64,000 bases of DNA from Methylobacterium tardum. GTDB lineage: Bacteria; Pseudomonadota; Alphaproteobacteria; Rhizobiales; Beijerinckiaceae. A program made the translations under genes and the position numbers. The notes under the pieces are model-generated. The model made no database searches, was not told where the DNA came from, and was given only the letters and a program-made list of their open reading frames with translations. Within the stretch, counting starts at the first letter, position 1, and every line of letters starts with the position of its first letter. The stretch covers positions 2,822,001-2,886,000 of the forward strand of contig NZ_CP097484.1 in assembly GCF_023546765.1 (NCBI RefSeq), given 5' to 3'. Below, piece by piece: positions 51,549 to 61,034 of the stretch.

Positions 51549-52453
51549 GCCACCACGAGCCGGGGGCGGCTGGCGCCGCGGGTCGCGGCGAGGAAGCCGC
51601 GCACCACCGCGGCGGCGATGTCGGTCTCGCACACGGTCTGGAGCCCCGACCAGGCCGGCATGGAGTTGACCTCGAGGACCGAGAACCCGCCCTCCCCGTC
51701 CTCGGCGAGATCGACGCCGGAATAATCGACTCCGACCGCGGCGGCGGCCGCTTCGGCCAGTTCGGCGGCGGCGCGCGGCATCGCCCAGGGTAGCGGCCGG
51801 CCGCCTCGGTGGACGTTGGTGATCCAGCCATCGCCCTCGCGGATCATGCCGGCGATCGCCCGGCCATCGCAGACGAACACCCGGTAGTCGCGCCACAAGC
51901 CGTCCCGGCGCGGCACGTAGCGCTGGAGGTAGTAGACCCGCGCCACGGCCTCCTCGTCGGGCAGGTCCTCCGGGCGCTCGATCAGGGCGAGCCCCTCCCC
52001 TTGCGAGCCGAACAGCGGCTTCAGGACCAGCGGCGCGCCCGGTCGCGCCTCGGCGGCGACCAAGTCGGCGGCCGCGTCGCGCTTCGAGAACACCCAGGTT
52101 GCCGGCGTGGGCAGGCCGGCCCGGTCGATCAGCAGCGAGGTCGCCGCCTTGTCGACCGAGCGCTCGATCGCGGTCGGCGCGTTCCAGACCGTGACACCCG
52201 CCGCGACCAGGGCGTGCAGCACGCCGAGCCGCATCGTCGTCGCCTCAAAGGTGCCGCCCGCGATGGTCCGCATCAGGACGCCGTCCGGCAGGGCGTCGGG
52301 GAAGCCCGGCACGCGCAGGGGCTCGTTGCCGCCGGTCACCACGGCCACGTCGGCCAGCGAGAACAGCACCGGCTCGACGCCGCTCGCGCGCAGGGCCGCA
52401 AGCAGGCGGTTCTTGTGCCAGGTGCCGTTATCGGCCGCGAGCCCGATGCGCAT
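51545..52453 (-). CDS. RimK-like ATP-grasp ligase of the H4MPT gene cluster
   Basis: The 302-aa product has the ATP-grasp fold: RSVDKAATSLLIDRAGLPTP, the Lys and Gly-rich loop APLVLKPLFGSQGEGLALIE, RDYRVFVCDGRAIAGMIREG, and the metal-binding FSVLEVNSMPAWSGLQ. RimK relatives add glutamate to peptides or cofactors; archaeal MptN adds glutamate to H4MPT, so a glutamyl ligase acting on the cofactor is the best guess. Homologues in methylotroph clusters are often called orf5. ATG 52453 (MRIGLAADNGTWHKN) was chosen because AGGA lies 5 bp upstream; GTG 52471 is the alternative. It is 294 bp downstream of mch, separated by a repeat. Confidence 0.87.
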   Translation of the reverse strand: MRIGLAADNGTWHKNRLLAALRASGVEPVLFSLADVAVVTGGNEPLRVPGFPDALPDGVLMRTIAGGTFEATTMRLGVLHALVAAGVTVWNAPTAIERSVDKAATSLLIDRAGLPTPATWVFSKRDAAADLVAAEARPGAPLVLKPLFGSQGEGLALIERPEDLPDEEAVARVYYLQRYVPRRDGLWRDYRVFVCDGRAIAGMIREGDGWITNVHRGGRPLPWAMPRAAAELAEAAAAAVGVDYSGVDLAEDGEGGFSVLEVNSMPAWSGLQTVCETDIAAAVVRGFLAATRGASRPRLVVA

Positions 52454-52609
52454 GGGGGTCCTGATCGTCACGGAAGAGAGCCGCCTTCACGGCAGGGCCC
52501 GAGGGCCGGGAGCAAGCCCGAGGCGGGGTCGGTCTCCCGCCCGCTCGAGGTCCACGGATGGGAAGCCTTGTCTTGCGCGAGCGAGCCGCTTCTCGGGCGA
52601 CCAGCCGCG

Positions 52610-52726
52610 CCGTCCTTCCGGGGCGCCGCTGGCGAGCCCGGAACCCAGAACTGCCAACAGCGCCAGAGCTTGGCACCTCGGCGTGTCTGGATCCCGAGTT
52701 CCGCTGCGCGGCCCCGGGATGACGGG
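52610..52726. repeat. Dispersed intergenic palindromic repeat, family B copy 3, inside the H4MPT operon
   Basis: The left arm starts CCGTCCTTCCGGGGCGCCGC and continues GAGCCCGGAACCCAGA; the right arm is TCTGGATCCCGAGTTCCGCT, then GCGGCCCCGGGATGACGGGG. The arms pair with mismatches. It fills most of the gap between mch and the RimK-like gene. Confidence 0.8.
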
Positions 52727-52747
52727 GAGGTGCCGGTGCGTCGCCCC

Positions 52748-53722
52748 TCAGACGAAGGACGCGTCGACCAGCGTCGGCTCCAGGCGGCCGCCGCGATAGG
52801 TGGCGCCGGAGCGCACCGACGTGACGATCGCCTCGGCCGGCGAGAACAGGGCGCCGTCGATCTTGTAGAAGTCGCCGTTCACCCGCGCGAAGATCTCGGC
52901 GAAGGGCGCGCCGTGGTCGCTCGAGGTCGCCGAAGGCAGCTGCTCGGCGAGCTGCTTGGCGTCCGCGTCGTCGGCATCCACGAAGAGCTGGACCCGCCCG
53001 CCGTAGATGATCGCGTCGTTGGTGCGGCCCATCGCCTTGATGAAGTCCGGGTGCGGCGGTGACAGCGGCGCCGAGCCGATCCCGTCCACGATGGCGTGCA
53101 GGTCGAAGCCGACCGTGTGGGCCTTGTGAAGGGCGACCTCGAGGACGCGGGCCACCACCTGGGTGGAGCCGGCGAGGCTCTGGGTCGGCGCGAAGATGAA
53201 GGTCAGGTCCTCGGGCTTGAGGCCGGAGGCCTCGGCGACCTTCGCGACGACGCTCTCGGGCGGGCCGCCCGCCGCTTCCAGCACGAGCGCGGTCTTAGTG
53301 GCGGAATCGCGGAAACCGAGCTCCTGGTACAGATCCTCGACTGCCGCCACCGCGCGGCCCGGGCCCGAGCCGAGGGCGAAGAAGCCGGAATCACCGGTCT
53401 CGTCCGCGAGGCTCCAGCCCGCGTACTGGCTGCCCAGGCAGGCGAGCACCGGGTCGGCGGAATGGACCGTCACCGAGTAGGGCCAGGACGCGATCGGCCC
53501 GCTCGGCGCGATGGTGACGGTGCCGAGGCCGCCGAGGCAGATCTCGGCGATGCGCCGCCCGGCCTCGATCGAGCCCCGCGCCTGCGCGCCGGCATCGACC
53601 ATGCGGGCGCCGCCGGCGGCCTGCGACACGGACAGCCGCAGGGTCCCGGCGTCGGCCACGAGCCGCTCGACCAGGGGGCCTGAGAGCGCGTTGATGCTGG
53701 GATAGGATTGGCTGGCACTCAT
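52748..53722 (-). CDS. mch: Methenyl-H4MPT cyclohydrolase
   Basis: The protein is 324 aa. It hydrolyses 5,10-methenyl-H4MPT to 5-formyl-H4MPT, third step of the pathway. Conserved stretches are [60 protein letters not shown] and [20 protein letters not shown]. The ATG at 53722 ([16 protein letters not shown]) overlaps the upstream ATP-grasp stop by 4 bp and matches the family start; a longer in-frame extension is spurious. Confidence 0.98.
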   Translation of the reverse strand: MSASQSYPSINALSGPLVERLVADAGTLRLSVSQAAGGARMVDAGAQARGSIEAGRRIAEICLGGLGTVTIAPSGPIASWPYSVTVHSADPVLACLGSQYAGWSLADETGDSGFFALGSGPGRAVAAVEDLYQELGFRDSATKTALVLEAAGGPPESVVAKVAEASGLKPEDLTFIFAPTQSLAGSTQVVARVLEVALHKAHTVGFDLHAIVDGIGSAPLSPPHPDFIKAMGRTNDAIIYGGRVQLFVDADDADAKQLAEQLPSATSSDHGAPFAEIFARVNGDFYKIDGALFSPAEAIVTSVRSGATYRGGRLEPTLVDASFV

Positions 53723-54870
53723 GACGGGGCTTCCTCGGGGTGTGTTTTCTTCGCCGCGCAGACGGCCCGCAGGTGTGCCGTCCGCGTTTCCAACAGGGCG
53801 AGCACCTCCGCCCGGTCCGCGCCTTCGGCCAGCACCGTGCAGAGCGGCGCGTCGCGGCGGACCACCGAGCCGGAGCACGGTCGGTCGCGCACGCAGTCCG
53901 GCCAGTCGAGGGCCGGCACAGGCGCAAGCTCACGGTCCGCGTAACAGATCTGCGCGGCCGCCGCACCCGCCGGATGCGGTCCGGGATCCGGCATCGTGCC
54001 GAGGCAGGCGGCAATGTGGGCCGCGAGCAGCGGCGTCCCGCGCCGGTCGAGGATGTCGAGGGTCGCGCCGGGCCTCGGGTTGATCTCGGTGAGCCACCAC
54101 TCGGTCCCGTCGACCAGCAGGTCGGCGCTGGCGAGGCCGCACAGACTGGTTGCGGCGACGATCCGCTCGATGCTGGCGGCGACGGCCTCAACGACCGAAG
54201 CGGGAAGCGCCGGGGCTTCTCCGGCGCCGCGGACGAGCGCCCCGGCATAGCGGAACGGGCGGATCGGCGACGGCGCGCACCACTGCTCGGTGACCGCGAG
54301 GATGCGGATCGTGCGTCCGTCGGCGAGGATGTTCAGAGCGTGCGGCCGCCCCGTCACGCGCGCCTGGAAATAGTGGCCCGCCGGTGCGGGCGACCGGGTG
54401 GCCGGCCGGATGTGGCTGCCGCCGGACCCTCCTGTCCGCTTGAGTAGCCACGCCGCGGGATCCGGCGGCGGCTCCGTCGCCACGGCCGGATGCGGCACGC
54501 CGAGCCGCGCGCACAGGGCCGCGAAAGCCAGGGGATCCTTGAGGGCGGCGACGGTCTCGGCCGAGGCGCCGATCAGCCGGTGCCGCGCGGCGAGGCGCGC
54601 GATCAGCTCGGGCGCGTCCTCGAAGCCACTGCCCAGGATCAGGCCGACCGGATTCCCGGCCCGCGCGGCGAGGTCGTCGAGGGCCGCCAGAGTGGCGTCG
54701 GCGGCGGGGGCGGTGCCGAACCGGCCCGGCAGCGGCCGGTAGGCCTCGGCCAGCATGCGGGTGTCGGAATCGCCGAACAGGTCGGCGACGTAGGGGCGCA
54801 GTTCCGCGCGCCGCGCCGCCTCGGCCAGGGCGCGCCCGGCCTGTGCGGCGATCAGGACCGCATCCGCCAT
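53719..54870 (-). CDS. ATP-grasp protein of the H4MPT gene cluster, substrate unknown
   Basis: The 383-aa product has ATP-grasp hallmarks: a nucleotide-binding Lys in [20 protein letters not shown], a Gly-rich loop there, and the metal ligands in [20 protein letters not shown]. The N-terminal region (1-110) is a Rossmann-like pre-ATP-grasp domain. Its position between mtdB (22 bp upstream) and mch (4-bp overlap downstream) strongly implies a role in making or modifying H4MPT or methylofuran. The C-terminal third carries several Cys ([21 protein letters not shown]) of unknown meaning. The exact reaction is not known to me. Confidence 0.85.
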   Translation of the reverse strand: MADAVLIAAQAGRALAEAARRAELRPYVADLFGDSDTRMLAEAYRPLPGRFGTAPAADATLAALDDLAARAGNPVGLILGSGFEDAPELIARLAARHRLIGASAETVAALKDPLAFAALCARLGVPHPAVATEPPPDPAAWLLKRTGGSGGSHIRPATRSPAPAGHYFQARVTGRPHALNILADGRTIRILAVTEQWCAPSPIRPFRYAGALVRGAGEAPALPASVVEAVAASIERIVAATSLCGLASADLLVDGTEWWLTEINPRPGATLDILDRRGTPLLAAHIAACLGTMPDPGPHPAGAAAAQICYADRELAPVPALDWPDCVRDRPCSGSVVRRDAPLCTVLAEGADRAEVLALLETRTAHLRAVCAAKKTHPEEAPS

Positions 54871-54892
54871 GGGAGGCCGGTGCCGGAGCGGC

Positions 54893-55786
54893 CTAGCCGG
54901 CGATCTCCACGGCGAGTTCGTAGGCGTCGCGGAAGTCGAGGCATAGCGGCGTGTCGGAGGCGAGCATCCGGTCGAACAGGCGCCGCTGCGTCTGGTACTT
55001 CACGTTGCCGACCGCCAGCGCGCCGATGCCGACGCCCTTTCCGGTCGGCAAGGCCACGTCGACCGCATTGACGTCGATCCCCGCGATGCCGGCGGGCGGC
55101 ACGGCGTTGACGTCCGAGGCGACGAGGAGTTTCGGCGCCGATTCCAGATCCGCCGCGGTGAGGATCGGGATGCCCGCCGGCCCGGCGGAGAGGATGACGT
55201 CGGCGTCGCGGATGGCGGCGCGGCGATCGTCCGGCGTCGTGCCGTCGACGGCGCCGACCTCGATGCCGAAGCGCCACTTCATCGTGAAGGCGATCTTCGA
55301 GACGCGCTCCTCGCCATCATGGCCGACCAGCACAGTGGTGGCACCCTGCAGGGCGCCGATCACCGCGGCCACGTAGGCGACGACGCCTGCGCCGCCGAAG
55401 ATCACGATGCGCTTGCCCGTGAGGTCGGTGTTGAACTTCTGCCGCAGGGCACGGGAGACCTGCGCCACCATGGCGGCGCCGGTGGTGAACGAGCCCGCCG
55501 GGTCGGCGAAGACGTGGTTCACGAAGGGCGGCACGAAGGCCTTCTTGGCGCGGTCGACCATGTCGAGGGCGTCCTCGGCGTTCTTGCCGCCGATGAAGAT
55601 GCCCGTCCGCGTCCCGTCGGCCGGCGACCGCGAGAAGATCGAATCCTGGGTCAGCGAGACCACGTCGGCGAGGCTGACCTCGGTGTAGGTCACCACCGTC
55701 TCGAAGCCGGCATCCACGGCCATGTTCACGTCGAACGGGCTCATGTGCCGGAGCGGCGTCAGCATGTGGAGGATCGAGCGGGCCAT
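54893..55786 (-). CDS. mtdB: NAD(P)-dependent methylene-H4MPT dehydrogenase
   Basis: The protein is 297 aa. It oxidises methylene-H4MPT to methenyl-H4MPT. The N-terminal substrate domain starts MARSILHMLTPLRHMSPFDV, with FVNHVFADPAGSFTTGAAMV. The Rossmann domain carries KRIVIFGGAGVVAYVAAVIG. Within the MtdA/MtdB family, membership of the H4MPT operon and this N-terminus fit MtdB rather than MtdA. It is 86 bp downstream of the beta-RFAP synthase gene; GAGGATT serves as the ribosome site. Confidence 0.96.
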   Translation of the reverse strand: MARSILHMLTPLRHMSPFDVNMAVDAGFETVVTYTEVSLADVVSLTQDSIFSRSPADGTRTGIFIGGKNAEDALDMVDRAKKAFVPPFVNHVFADPAGSFTTGAAMVAQVSRALRQKFNTDLTGKRIVIFGGAGVVAYVAAVIGALQGATTVLVGHDGEERVSKIAFTMKWRFGIEVGAVDGTTPDDRRAAIRDADVILSAGPAGIPILTAADLESAPKLLVASDVNAVPPAGIAGIDVNAVDVALPTGKGVGIGALAVGNVKYQTQRRLFDRMLASDTPLCLDFRDAYELAVEIAG

Positions 55787-55872
55787 GGAATCCTCGTGCG
55801 GCGCGCGACAGAGGCGCCTTCCCTCCGTCCAAACCCGGAGCGGCGCCCCGGGTCAAGCCCGGGGCGACCGGC

Positions 55873-56823
55873 TCACGCCGGACCGGTTACCGAAGCGCCA
55901 TTGTTGCGGCCACGGGCGATGACGAACCGGAGGGGGCCGCCCCGGTCGAGGCTGGCCACCAGGGCGCGGGCCTCGGCCTCGGAGGGCACCAGCGCGAAGC
56001 CGGTCGGACCCCAGGAGGACTGGCCGTAGCCCGCGATGCCCTGCGCCGCGACGGTGGCCAGCGCCTCCGCGACCGCGGCGCTGGCGTAGCGGCCGCCCTG
56101 ATGTGGCGCGAAATGGTCGCCGATCAGCGTCTGGATCCGGGTGATGCCGGCGCCGAAGCCCTGCGGCTCCGCTAGGGCGACGGCGGGCAGGATCTGCATC
56201 AGCGCGATCCGGCAGATCTCGGCCGCCTGCGTCTCGGGGAAGCGCGGCAGGTCGCGGAACGCCTCGACCTCGCGCGTCCCGTGCACGCCGGCCATTCTCG
56301 GATCGAGGATCAGGACGACTCGCCAGGCTTCGGGATAGGGCAGGCGCGCGATGACCGGCGGCGGGCCGCCATCCGCGCCGCGGCCGCCATCGACGATCAG
56401 GCCGCCCTCCGTGAAGGCGCAGAGGCCGACACCGGAGCGGTTGCCCCGGTCCAAAGTCGCCGCGAAGGCATCCGCCGCGAAGGGCTCGCCGTTCAGGCGC
56501 GCCATCGCGGCCGCCACCGCGAGGGCGAGCTGCGTGCCCGAGCCGAACCCGGCATGGGCCGGGATCACCCGCTCGACATTGATGGCGATGTCCCCGCCGC
56601 GCCCGAGATGGGCGGCTGCGGCCTCGACGTAGCCGCGCACGCGGTCAGCCTCGGGGCCCGTGACGGTGGGCCGAGCCGCCCGGCGGGCAGTCAGGGCCAG
56701 GGACGGCGCGTCGATGGCGAGGCCGATGCTGCCGAAGCGGCGGCCAAGCCCACCATGCAGGTCCAGGAACCCGAAATGCAGCCGTGCCGGCGCCTCGACC
56801 CGCACGGCGCCGTCCGCCGTCAT
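55873..56823 (-). CDS. Beta-ribofuranosylaminobenzene 5'-phosphate synthase (GHMP kinase family)
   Basis: The 316-aa product resembles GHMP kinases but is the family of beta-RFAP synthases, which join 4-hydroxybenzoate or p-aminobenzoate to phosphoribosyl pyrophosphate as the committed step of H4MPT synthesis. Motifs are VRVEAPARLHFGFLDLHGGL, the GHMP loop VIPAHAGFGSGTQLALAVAA, and DRGNRSGVGLCAFTEGGLIV. In M. extorquens the corresponding gene is orf4. ATG 56823 (MTADGAVRVEAP) was chosen over a TTG 30 bp upstream. It is the first gene of the minus-strand arm, facing fhcB across 522 bp. Confidence 0.92.
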   Translation of the reverse strand: MTADGAVRVEAPARLHFGFLDLHGGLGRRFGSIGLAIDAPSLALTARRAARPTVTGPEADRVRGYVEAAAAHLGRGGDIAINVERVIPAHAGFGSGTQLALAVAAAMARLNGEPFAADAFAATLDRGNRSGVGLCAFTEGGLIVDGGRGADGGPPPVIARLPYPEAWRVVLILDPRMAGVHGTREVEAFRDLPRFPETQAAEICRIALMQILPAVALAEPQGFGAGITRIQTLIGDHFAPHQGGRYASAAVAEALATVAAQGIAGYGQSSWGPTGFALVPSEAEARALVASLDRGGPLRFVIARGRNNGASVTGPA

Positions 56824-57345
56824 CTCGTTCCGTTCGGGGACCTCGCCCAACACACGTTCCTCGAATCCCGCAGGCCCGGCGCATGCGCGGGGCGCTTTTC
56901 ACACGTGGCTCCGGGTCGGGCAACGTGGATACGCGCGGATCGCGCCGCTGCCACGGCAATTCCCGGCCGCGGGCCCGGTTGGTCCTCCCCGCCGCCGCGT
57001 CGGTCCTGAAAAGACCGTGACGTGAAAACCATCTCGGCCCCAGCCGCATGCAGCACTGGTGGCGTGCGATCCGGGATCCACCACACACGGTCGCAAGGCG
57101 GCGAACCGGTCCGCGCAATCCACTTCCCGACGCGCATCGCCGCCAGACCCCCTTGCCGCGGTGCGCGGATGAAGGCAAACCTAGGCCCGCGACGGCGTGC
57201 CGAGTTTGCCGCCTGCCCGGATGTGCCGGGCGGATGAGCCATTCCGATTCGGTGGGGAACCCTCGGGGTTGAGGGGCACCCGCTTCGTCCGGTCTTACGG
57301 CCGTCGCCCGCTCCGAAACCAAGCAAGAACGTTGCGAGAGGGAGC
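56824..57345. promoter_or_regulatory. Divergent regulatory region between the two arms of the H4MPT cluster
   Basis: This 522-bp gap has no gene I can support. It must hold promoters for the beta-RFAP synthase-fae arm (minus) and the fhcBADC arm (plus). Two small inverted repeats near the fhcB side are visible: GCCCGG-N5-CCGGGC at 57215-57231 and AACCC-TCG-GGGTT at 57258-57270. fhcB has a GAGAGGGAGC ribosome site. No clear -35/-10 pair stands out. Confidence 0.6.
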
Positions 57346-58416
57346 ATGGCAGCCTGGGTGAAGGGCGGCGCGACGGACGCGGGCACCGCCATCGAGGCGG
57401 CCGCATCCCTGCTCGCCAAAGCGCGCGCGCCGGTGATCGCCGGCCTCAGCGCCGACGTGGCCGCGATCCGCGCGGCCTACGATCTCGCGGGGCGCATCGG
57501 CGCCTCCGTCGACACCGCCGGCTCGGCTGGCACCTACGCGGAACTCGGAGCGCTGAGCCGGGTCGGGGCGCTGACCTCGACGCCCGCCGAGGCAGTCGGG
57601 CGCGCCGACGTGGTGCTGGTGGTGGGCGCGGCCCCCTGGCAGGCGCCGCTCCTGAAGCGCTTGATCGACGACAAGCCCAGCCGCGGTCGCGCCGCCGGAT
57701 CGGAGCGCGCCCTGCTGGCCGTCGGCGCCAACGCCACCGCGTCGCTGTCCTGGCCGGCCGAGGGCGGGCTGACCGAGGCGGTCGGCGTGCTGCGCGCCCA
57801 CGCCCGCGGCCACCTCGCCGGTGATGACCTCCCCGCCCAGATCGCCGCCCGGCTCGCCGCCGCCCAGTACGGCGTCCTCCTCTACGACGCCGCCGAGCTC
57901 GGCGAGGCCGGCATCGAGATGCTGCAGGGCCTCGCCATGGAGCTCAGCGAGACCACGCGCTGCTTCACCCTCGCGGTCGGCGGCACCGGTCAGGACCGCG
58001 CGGTGGTACCGGTCTCGGCCTGGCTCACCGGGCAGGCGCCGCGCAGCGGCTTCGGGCGCCGCGTGCCCGAGCATGATCCCTGGCGCTTCGACGCCGCCCG
58101 CCAAGTCGCCGCCGGCGAGGTCGATGCCGTCCTCTGGATCGGCGCCGTCCCGGTTTCGCGCCCGGACTGGCTGTCGAACGTCCCGGCCGTCGCGCTGGTC
58201 GCCGACGGCGAGGCGCAGGTCGCCGAGGTGGTGATCGCCGTCGGCCAGCCCGGCCGCGACCATGGCGGCGTGTTGTGGAACGAGCAGCGCGCCGCGCTGA
58301 CCTTCTGGCCGGCCTCAGCGCCGTCGGATCTGCCGTCGGCCGCGTCGGTGCTGGGCGCCCTCAAGGAGCGCCTGGTCACGGGCCCGGCCGCGTCGAGGAG
58401 TGAACCCGCATGCTGA
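57346..58416 (+). CDS. fhcB: Formyltransferase/hydrolase complex subunit B (FhcB)
   Basis: The 356-aa protein is related to subunit B of archaeal formylmethanofuran dehydrogenase but is shorter and lacks the N-terminal [4Fe-4S] motif and the Cys/Sec molybdenum or tungsten ligand region, consistent with a structural role in the bacterial hydrolytic complex. Recognisable stretches are ARAPVIAGLSADVAAIRAAY, GSAGTYAELGALSRVGALTS and DAVLWIGAVPVSRPDW. It is first in the order fhcB-A-D-C, and its stop overlaps the fhcA start by 7 bp. Confidence 0.93.
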   Translation: MAAWVKGGATDAGTAIEAAASLLAKARAPVIAGLSADVAAIRAAYDLAGRIGASVDTAGSAGTYAELGALSRVGALTSTPAEAVGRADVVLVVGAAPWQAPLLKRLIDDKPSRGRAAGSERALLAVGANATASLSWPAEGGLTEAVGVLRAHARGHLAGDDLPAQIAARLAAAQYGVLLYDAAELGEAGIEMLQGLAMELSETTRCFTLAVGGTGQDRAVVPVSAWLTGQAPRSGFGRRVPEHDPWRFDAARQVAAGEVDAVLWIGAVPVSRPDWLSNVPAVALVADGEAQVAEVVIAVGQPGRDHGGVLWNEQRAALTFWPASAPSDLPSAASVLGALKERLVTGPAASRSEPAC

Positions 58417-60056
58417 GCGTGATCCGGGGCGGGCGCGTCGTCGATCCGACCGCGTCCCGCGATTCCATGGGCGACGTCTGGATCGAGGACGGCCGCGTCA
58501 TCGATCCGCCGGGCCGCGAGCCCGACGCGGTGATCGACGCCGCGGGCTGCGTGGTCATGGCGGGCGGCGTCGAGGTGCACTCGCACATCGCCGGCGGCAA
58601 CGTGATCACCTCGCGGCTGCTCCTGCCCGACCTCTACGTCAGTGAGGCGGCGCCCGACGGCCACCCCTTCGCCCACGCGGGCGGGGCGGCGGCCTGGATC
58701 GGCTCGACCTACGCGCGGATGGGCTACACCACGGCCGTCGAGCCGGCGATGCCGCCGACCCACGCGCTGGGCACCCAGCTCGAGCTCGCCGACATCCCGC
58801 TGCTCGACCGCGGCGCGCTGACCGTGATGGGCAACGACGACCAACTCCTGCAGCTGCTACGCGAGCGCCAGGGCGGCAACGCCGTGCGCGACCTCGTCGC
58901 CCTGTCGGTCGCCCAGTCGCGCGGGCTCGGGGTGAAGTGCATCAATGCCGGCGGCGCCTCCGCCTTCAAGGACGGGGCCCTGCGCCTGTCCCTCGACGAC
59001 GAGATCCCCTGTTACGGGCTCTCGACCCGGCAGATCATGGGCTCGCTCCTCGACGCGGTCGAGGAGATCGGCGTTCCGCACCCGCTGCACGTCCACTGCA
59101 ACAACCTCGGCCTGCCCGGGGCCGACGACAGCTTCATGGCGACGCTGGACGCGGCGGAGGGGCGGCGCATCCACTTCGCCCACGCGCAGTTCTACGCCTA
59201 CGGCGCGGTCGACCCGGCCAATCCCGGCACCGGCGGCTTCCGCTCGGCCGCCGAGCGGATCGCGCAGGCGATCACCGACAACCCGAACGCCACCCTCGAT
59301 ATCGGGCAGGTCGTGTTCGGCCAGACCGTGACCGTGTCGCTCGACATCCTCCGCCAGTTCGCCGGCCGGAAGGGCGCCAAGCCGAAGAAGTGGGTCCTGA
59401 ACGCGGGCGACGCCGAGGGCGGCGGCGTGGTGCCGTTCCTGTACCGGCCCCGGGGTCCGACCAGCTCGCTGCAATGGGCGATCGGCCTGGAGATCATGCT
59501 GCTCTCCACCGATCCGGAGCGGACGATCCTGACCACCGATCACCCGAACGGCGGCCCGTTCACCCAGTACCCGCGCATCATCCACCTGCTGATGGACAAG
59601 TCGGAGCGCGACCGCGAGATCGCGACGTTGCCGGGCGTGGTCGGCGAACGCTCGAGCCTTCCGGGGCTGGAGCGCGAGTACACGCTCTCGGAGATCGCGC
59701 AGCTGACCCGGTCCGGACCCGCGAAGCTCCTCGGCCTCGCCGACCGCGGCCACCTGCGGGCCGGCGCCCGGGCCGACGTCGCCGTCTACCGCGACGACGC
59801 GAACCGCACCGCGATGTTCACCGCCGCCAAGCTCGTCCTGAAGGACGGCGTGCCGATCGTCGAGGACGGCGAGGTCGTGGAGTGGCGCGCGGGCCGCACG
59901 CTGTCGCTGACCGTGGAGTCCGACAAGGCCATGGCGAAGCGCGCCGACACCTACCTCACGGAACGCTTCGGCGAGGGTCTCGACAGCTTCGCCGTGCCCG
60001 ACGCGGCCTTCGGCGAGGGGACGGAGAATTTCGAGGCGGTGCCATGCCGGGTGTGA
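58410..60056 (+). CDS. fhcA: Formyltransferase/hydrolase complex subunit A (formyl-methylofuran hydrolase)
   Basis: The 548-aa amidohydrolase releases formate from formyl-methylofuran. Zinc-binding residues are in VEVHSHIAGGNVITS (HxH), PLHVHCNNLGLPG, RRIHFAHAQFYAYGA and TILTTDHPNGGPFTQYP, the pattern of the cyclic amidohydrolase superfamily. It overlaps fhcB by 7 bp and ends 27 bp before fhcD. The complex generates formate, which downstream formate dehydrogenases oxidise; one candidate FDH lies at 33.6 kb. Confidence 0.97.
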   Translation: MLSVIRGGRVVDPTASRDSMGDVWIEDGRVIDPPGREPDAVIDAAGCVVMAGGVEVHSHIAGGNVITSRLLLPDLYVSEAAPDGHPFAHAGGAAAWIGSTYARMGYTTAVEPAMPPTHALGTQLELADIPLLDRGALTVMGNDDQLLQLLRERQGGNAVRDLVALSVAQSRGLGVKCINAGGASAFKDGALRLSLDDEIPCYGLSTRQIMGSLLDAVEEIGVPHPLHVHCNNLGLPGADDSFMATLDAAEGRRIHFAHAQFYAYGAVDPANPGTGGFRSAAERIAQAITDNPNATLDIGQVVFGQTVTVSLDILRQFAGRKGAKPKKWVLNAGDAEGGGVVPFLYRPRGPTSSLQWAIGLEIMLLSTDPERTILTTDHPNGGPFTQYPRIIHLLMDKSERDREIATLPGVVGERSSLPGLEREYTLSEIAQLTRSGPAKLLGLADRGHLRAGARADVAVYRDDANRTAMFTAAKLVLKDGVPIVEDGEVVEWRAGRTLSLTVESDKAMAKRADTYLTERFGEGLDSFAVPDAAFGEGTENFEAVPCRV

Positions 60057-60083
60057 TCAGCGGGGCGAGCCGCGGGAACAACG

Positions 60084-61031
60084 ATGTCTGACCTCTCCCT
60101 CAACGGCATCCCGGTCGCCGACACCTTCGCGGAGGCGTTCGACGTGGCCGGTACGGCCATCATCGTCACGAACGACACCGCCAAGTGGGCGATGATCGCC
60201 GCGACCACGATGACGGGCTTCGCCACCTCGGTGATCGGCTGCGGCGCCGAGGCCGGGATCGACGCCGAGCTGTCGCCCGAGGAGACGCCTGACGGGCGGC
60301 CGGGCGTGCGCATCCTGCTCTTCGGCTTCGAACCGAACGGCCTCAAGGACCAGCTGATCAAGCGCGTCGGCCAGTGCATCCTGACCTGCCCGGGCACCGC
60401 CTGCTACGCGGGCGTGGACGGGCCGACAAAGATCAAGCTCGGCGGCGCGATCCGCTACTTCGGCGACGGCTTCGCGGTGGCCAAGCGCCTGCCCGACGCC
60501 ACCGGCAAGGCCCGGCGCTACTGGCGCATCCCGGTGATGGACGGCGAGTTCCTCTGCGAGGATTCGGTTCGGGCCGTCGACGGCGCAGTCGGCGGCGGCA
60601 ACCTGCTGTTCCTCGGCCGGAACCACGCCGAGACGCTGAAGGTCGCCGAGATCGCCGTGGAGGCCGCCAAGGCGGTGCCGGGCGCGATCCTGCCGTTCCC
60701 GGGCGGCATCGTCCGCTCCGGCTCCAAGGTCGGCGGCCGGACCAAGGGCATGATGGCCTCGACCAACGACGCCTACTGCCCGACCCTGAAGGGCCGCGCC
60801 GGCTCGGCGCTCCCGGCGGAATGCGGCGTGGTGCTGGAGATCGTGATCGACGCCCTCACCTCGCAGGGTGTGTCCGACTCGATGCGCGCCGGCCTGCACG
60901 CCGCCACCGAGATCGGCGGCAAACACGGCCTGATCGCCGTCACGGCCGGCAATTACGGCGGCAATCTCGGCCGCCACCATTACCACCTGCGCGACCTCAT
61001 CGCGCGCGACGACGCCAAGCCGGAGGGCTGA
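60084..61031 (+). CDS. fhcD: Formylmethanofuran--H4MPT formyltransferase (FhcD)
   Basis: The 315-aa protein moves the formyl group from formyl-H4MPT to methylofuran within the Fhc complex. Conserved stretches are GTAIIVTNDTAKWAMIAATT, QCILTCPGTACYAGVDGPTK, YFGDGFAVAKRLPDATGKAR, and NLLFLGRNHAETLKVAEIA. It is 27 bp after fhcA and 3 bp before fhcC, so all are probably one transcript. Confidence 0.98.
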   Translation: MSDLSLNGIPVADTFAEAFDVAGTAIIVTNDTAKWAMIAATTMTGFATSVIGCGAEAGIDAELSPEETPDGRPGVRILLFGFEPNGLKDQLIKRVGQCILTCPGTACYAGVDGPTKIKLGGAIRYFGDGFAVAKRLPDATGKARRYWRIPVMDGEFLCEDSVRAVDGAVGGGNLLFLGRNHAETLKVAEIAVEAAKAVPGAILPFPGGIVRSGSKVGGRTKGMMASTNDAYCPTLKGRAGSALPAECGVVLEIVIDALTSQGVSDSMRAGLHAATEIGGKHGLIAVTAGNYGGNLGRHHYHLRDLIARDDAKPEG

Positions 61032-61034
61032 GCC

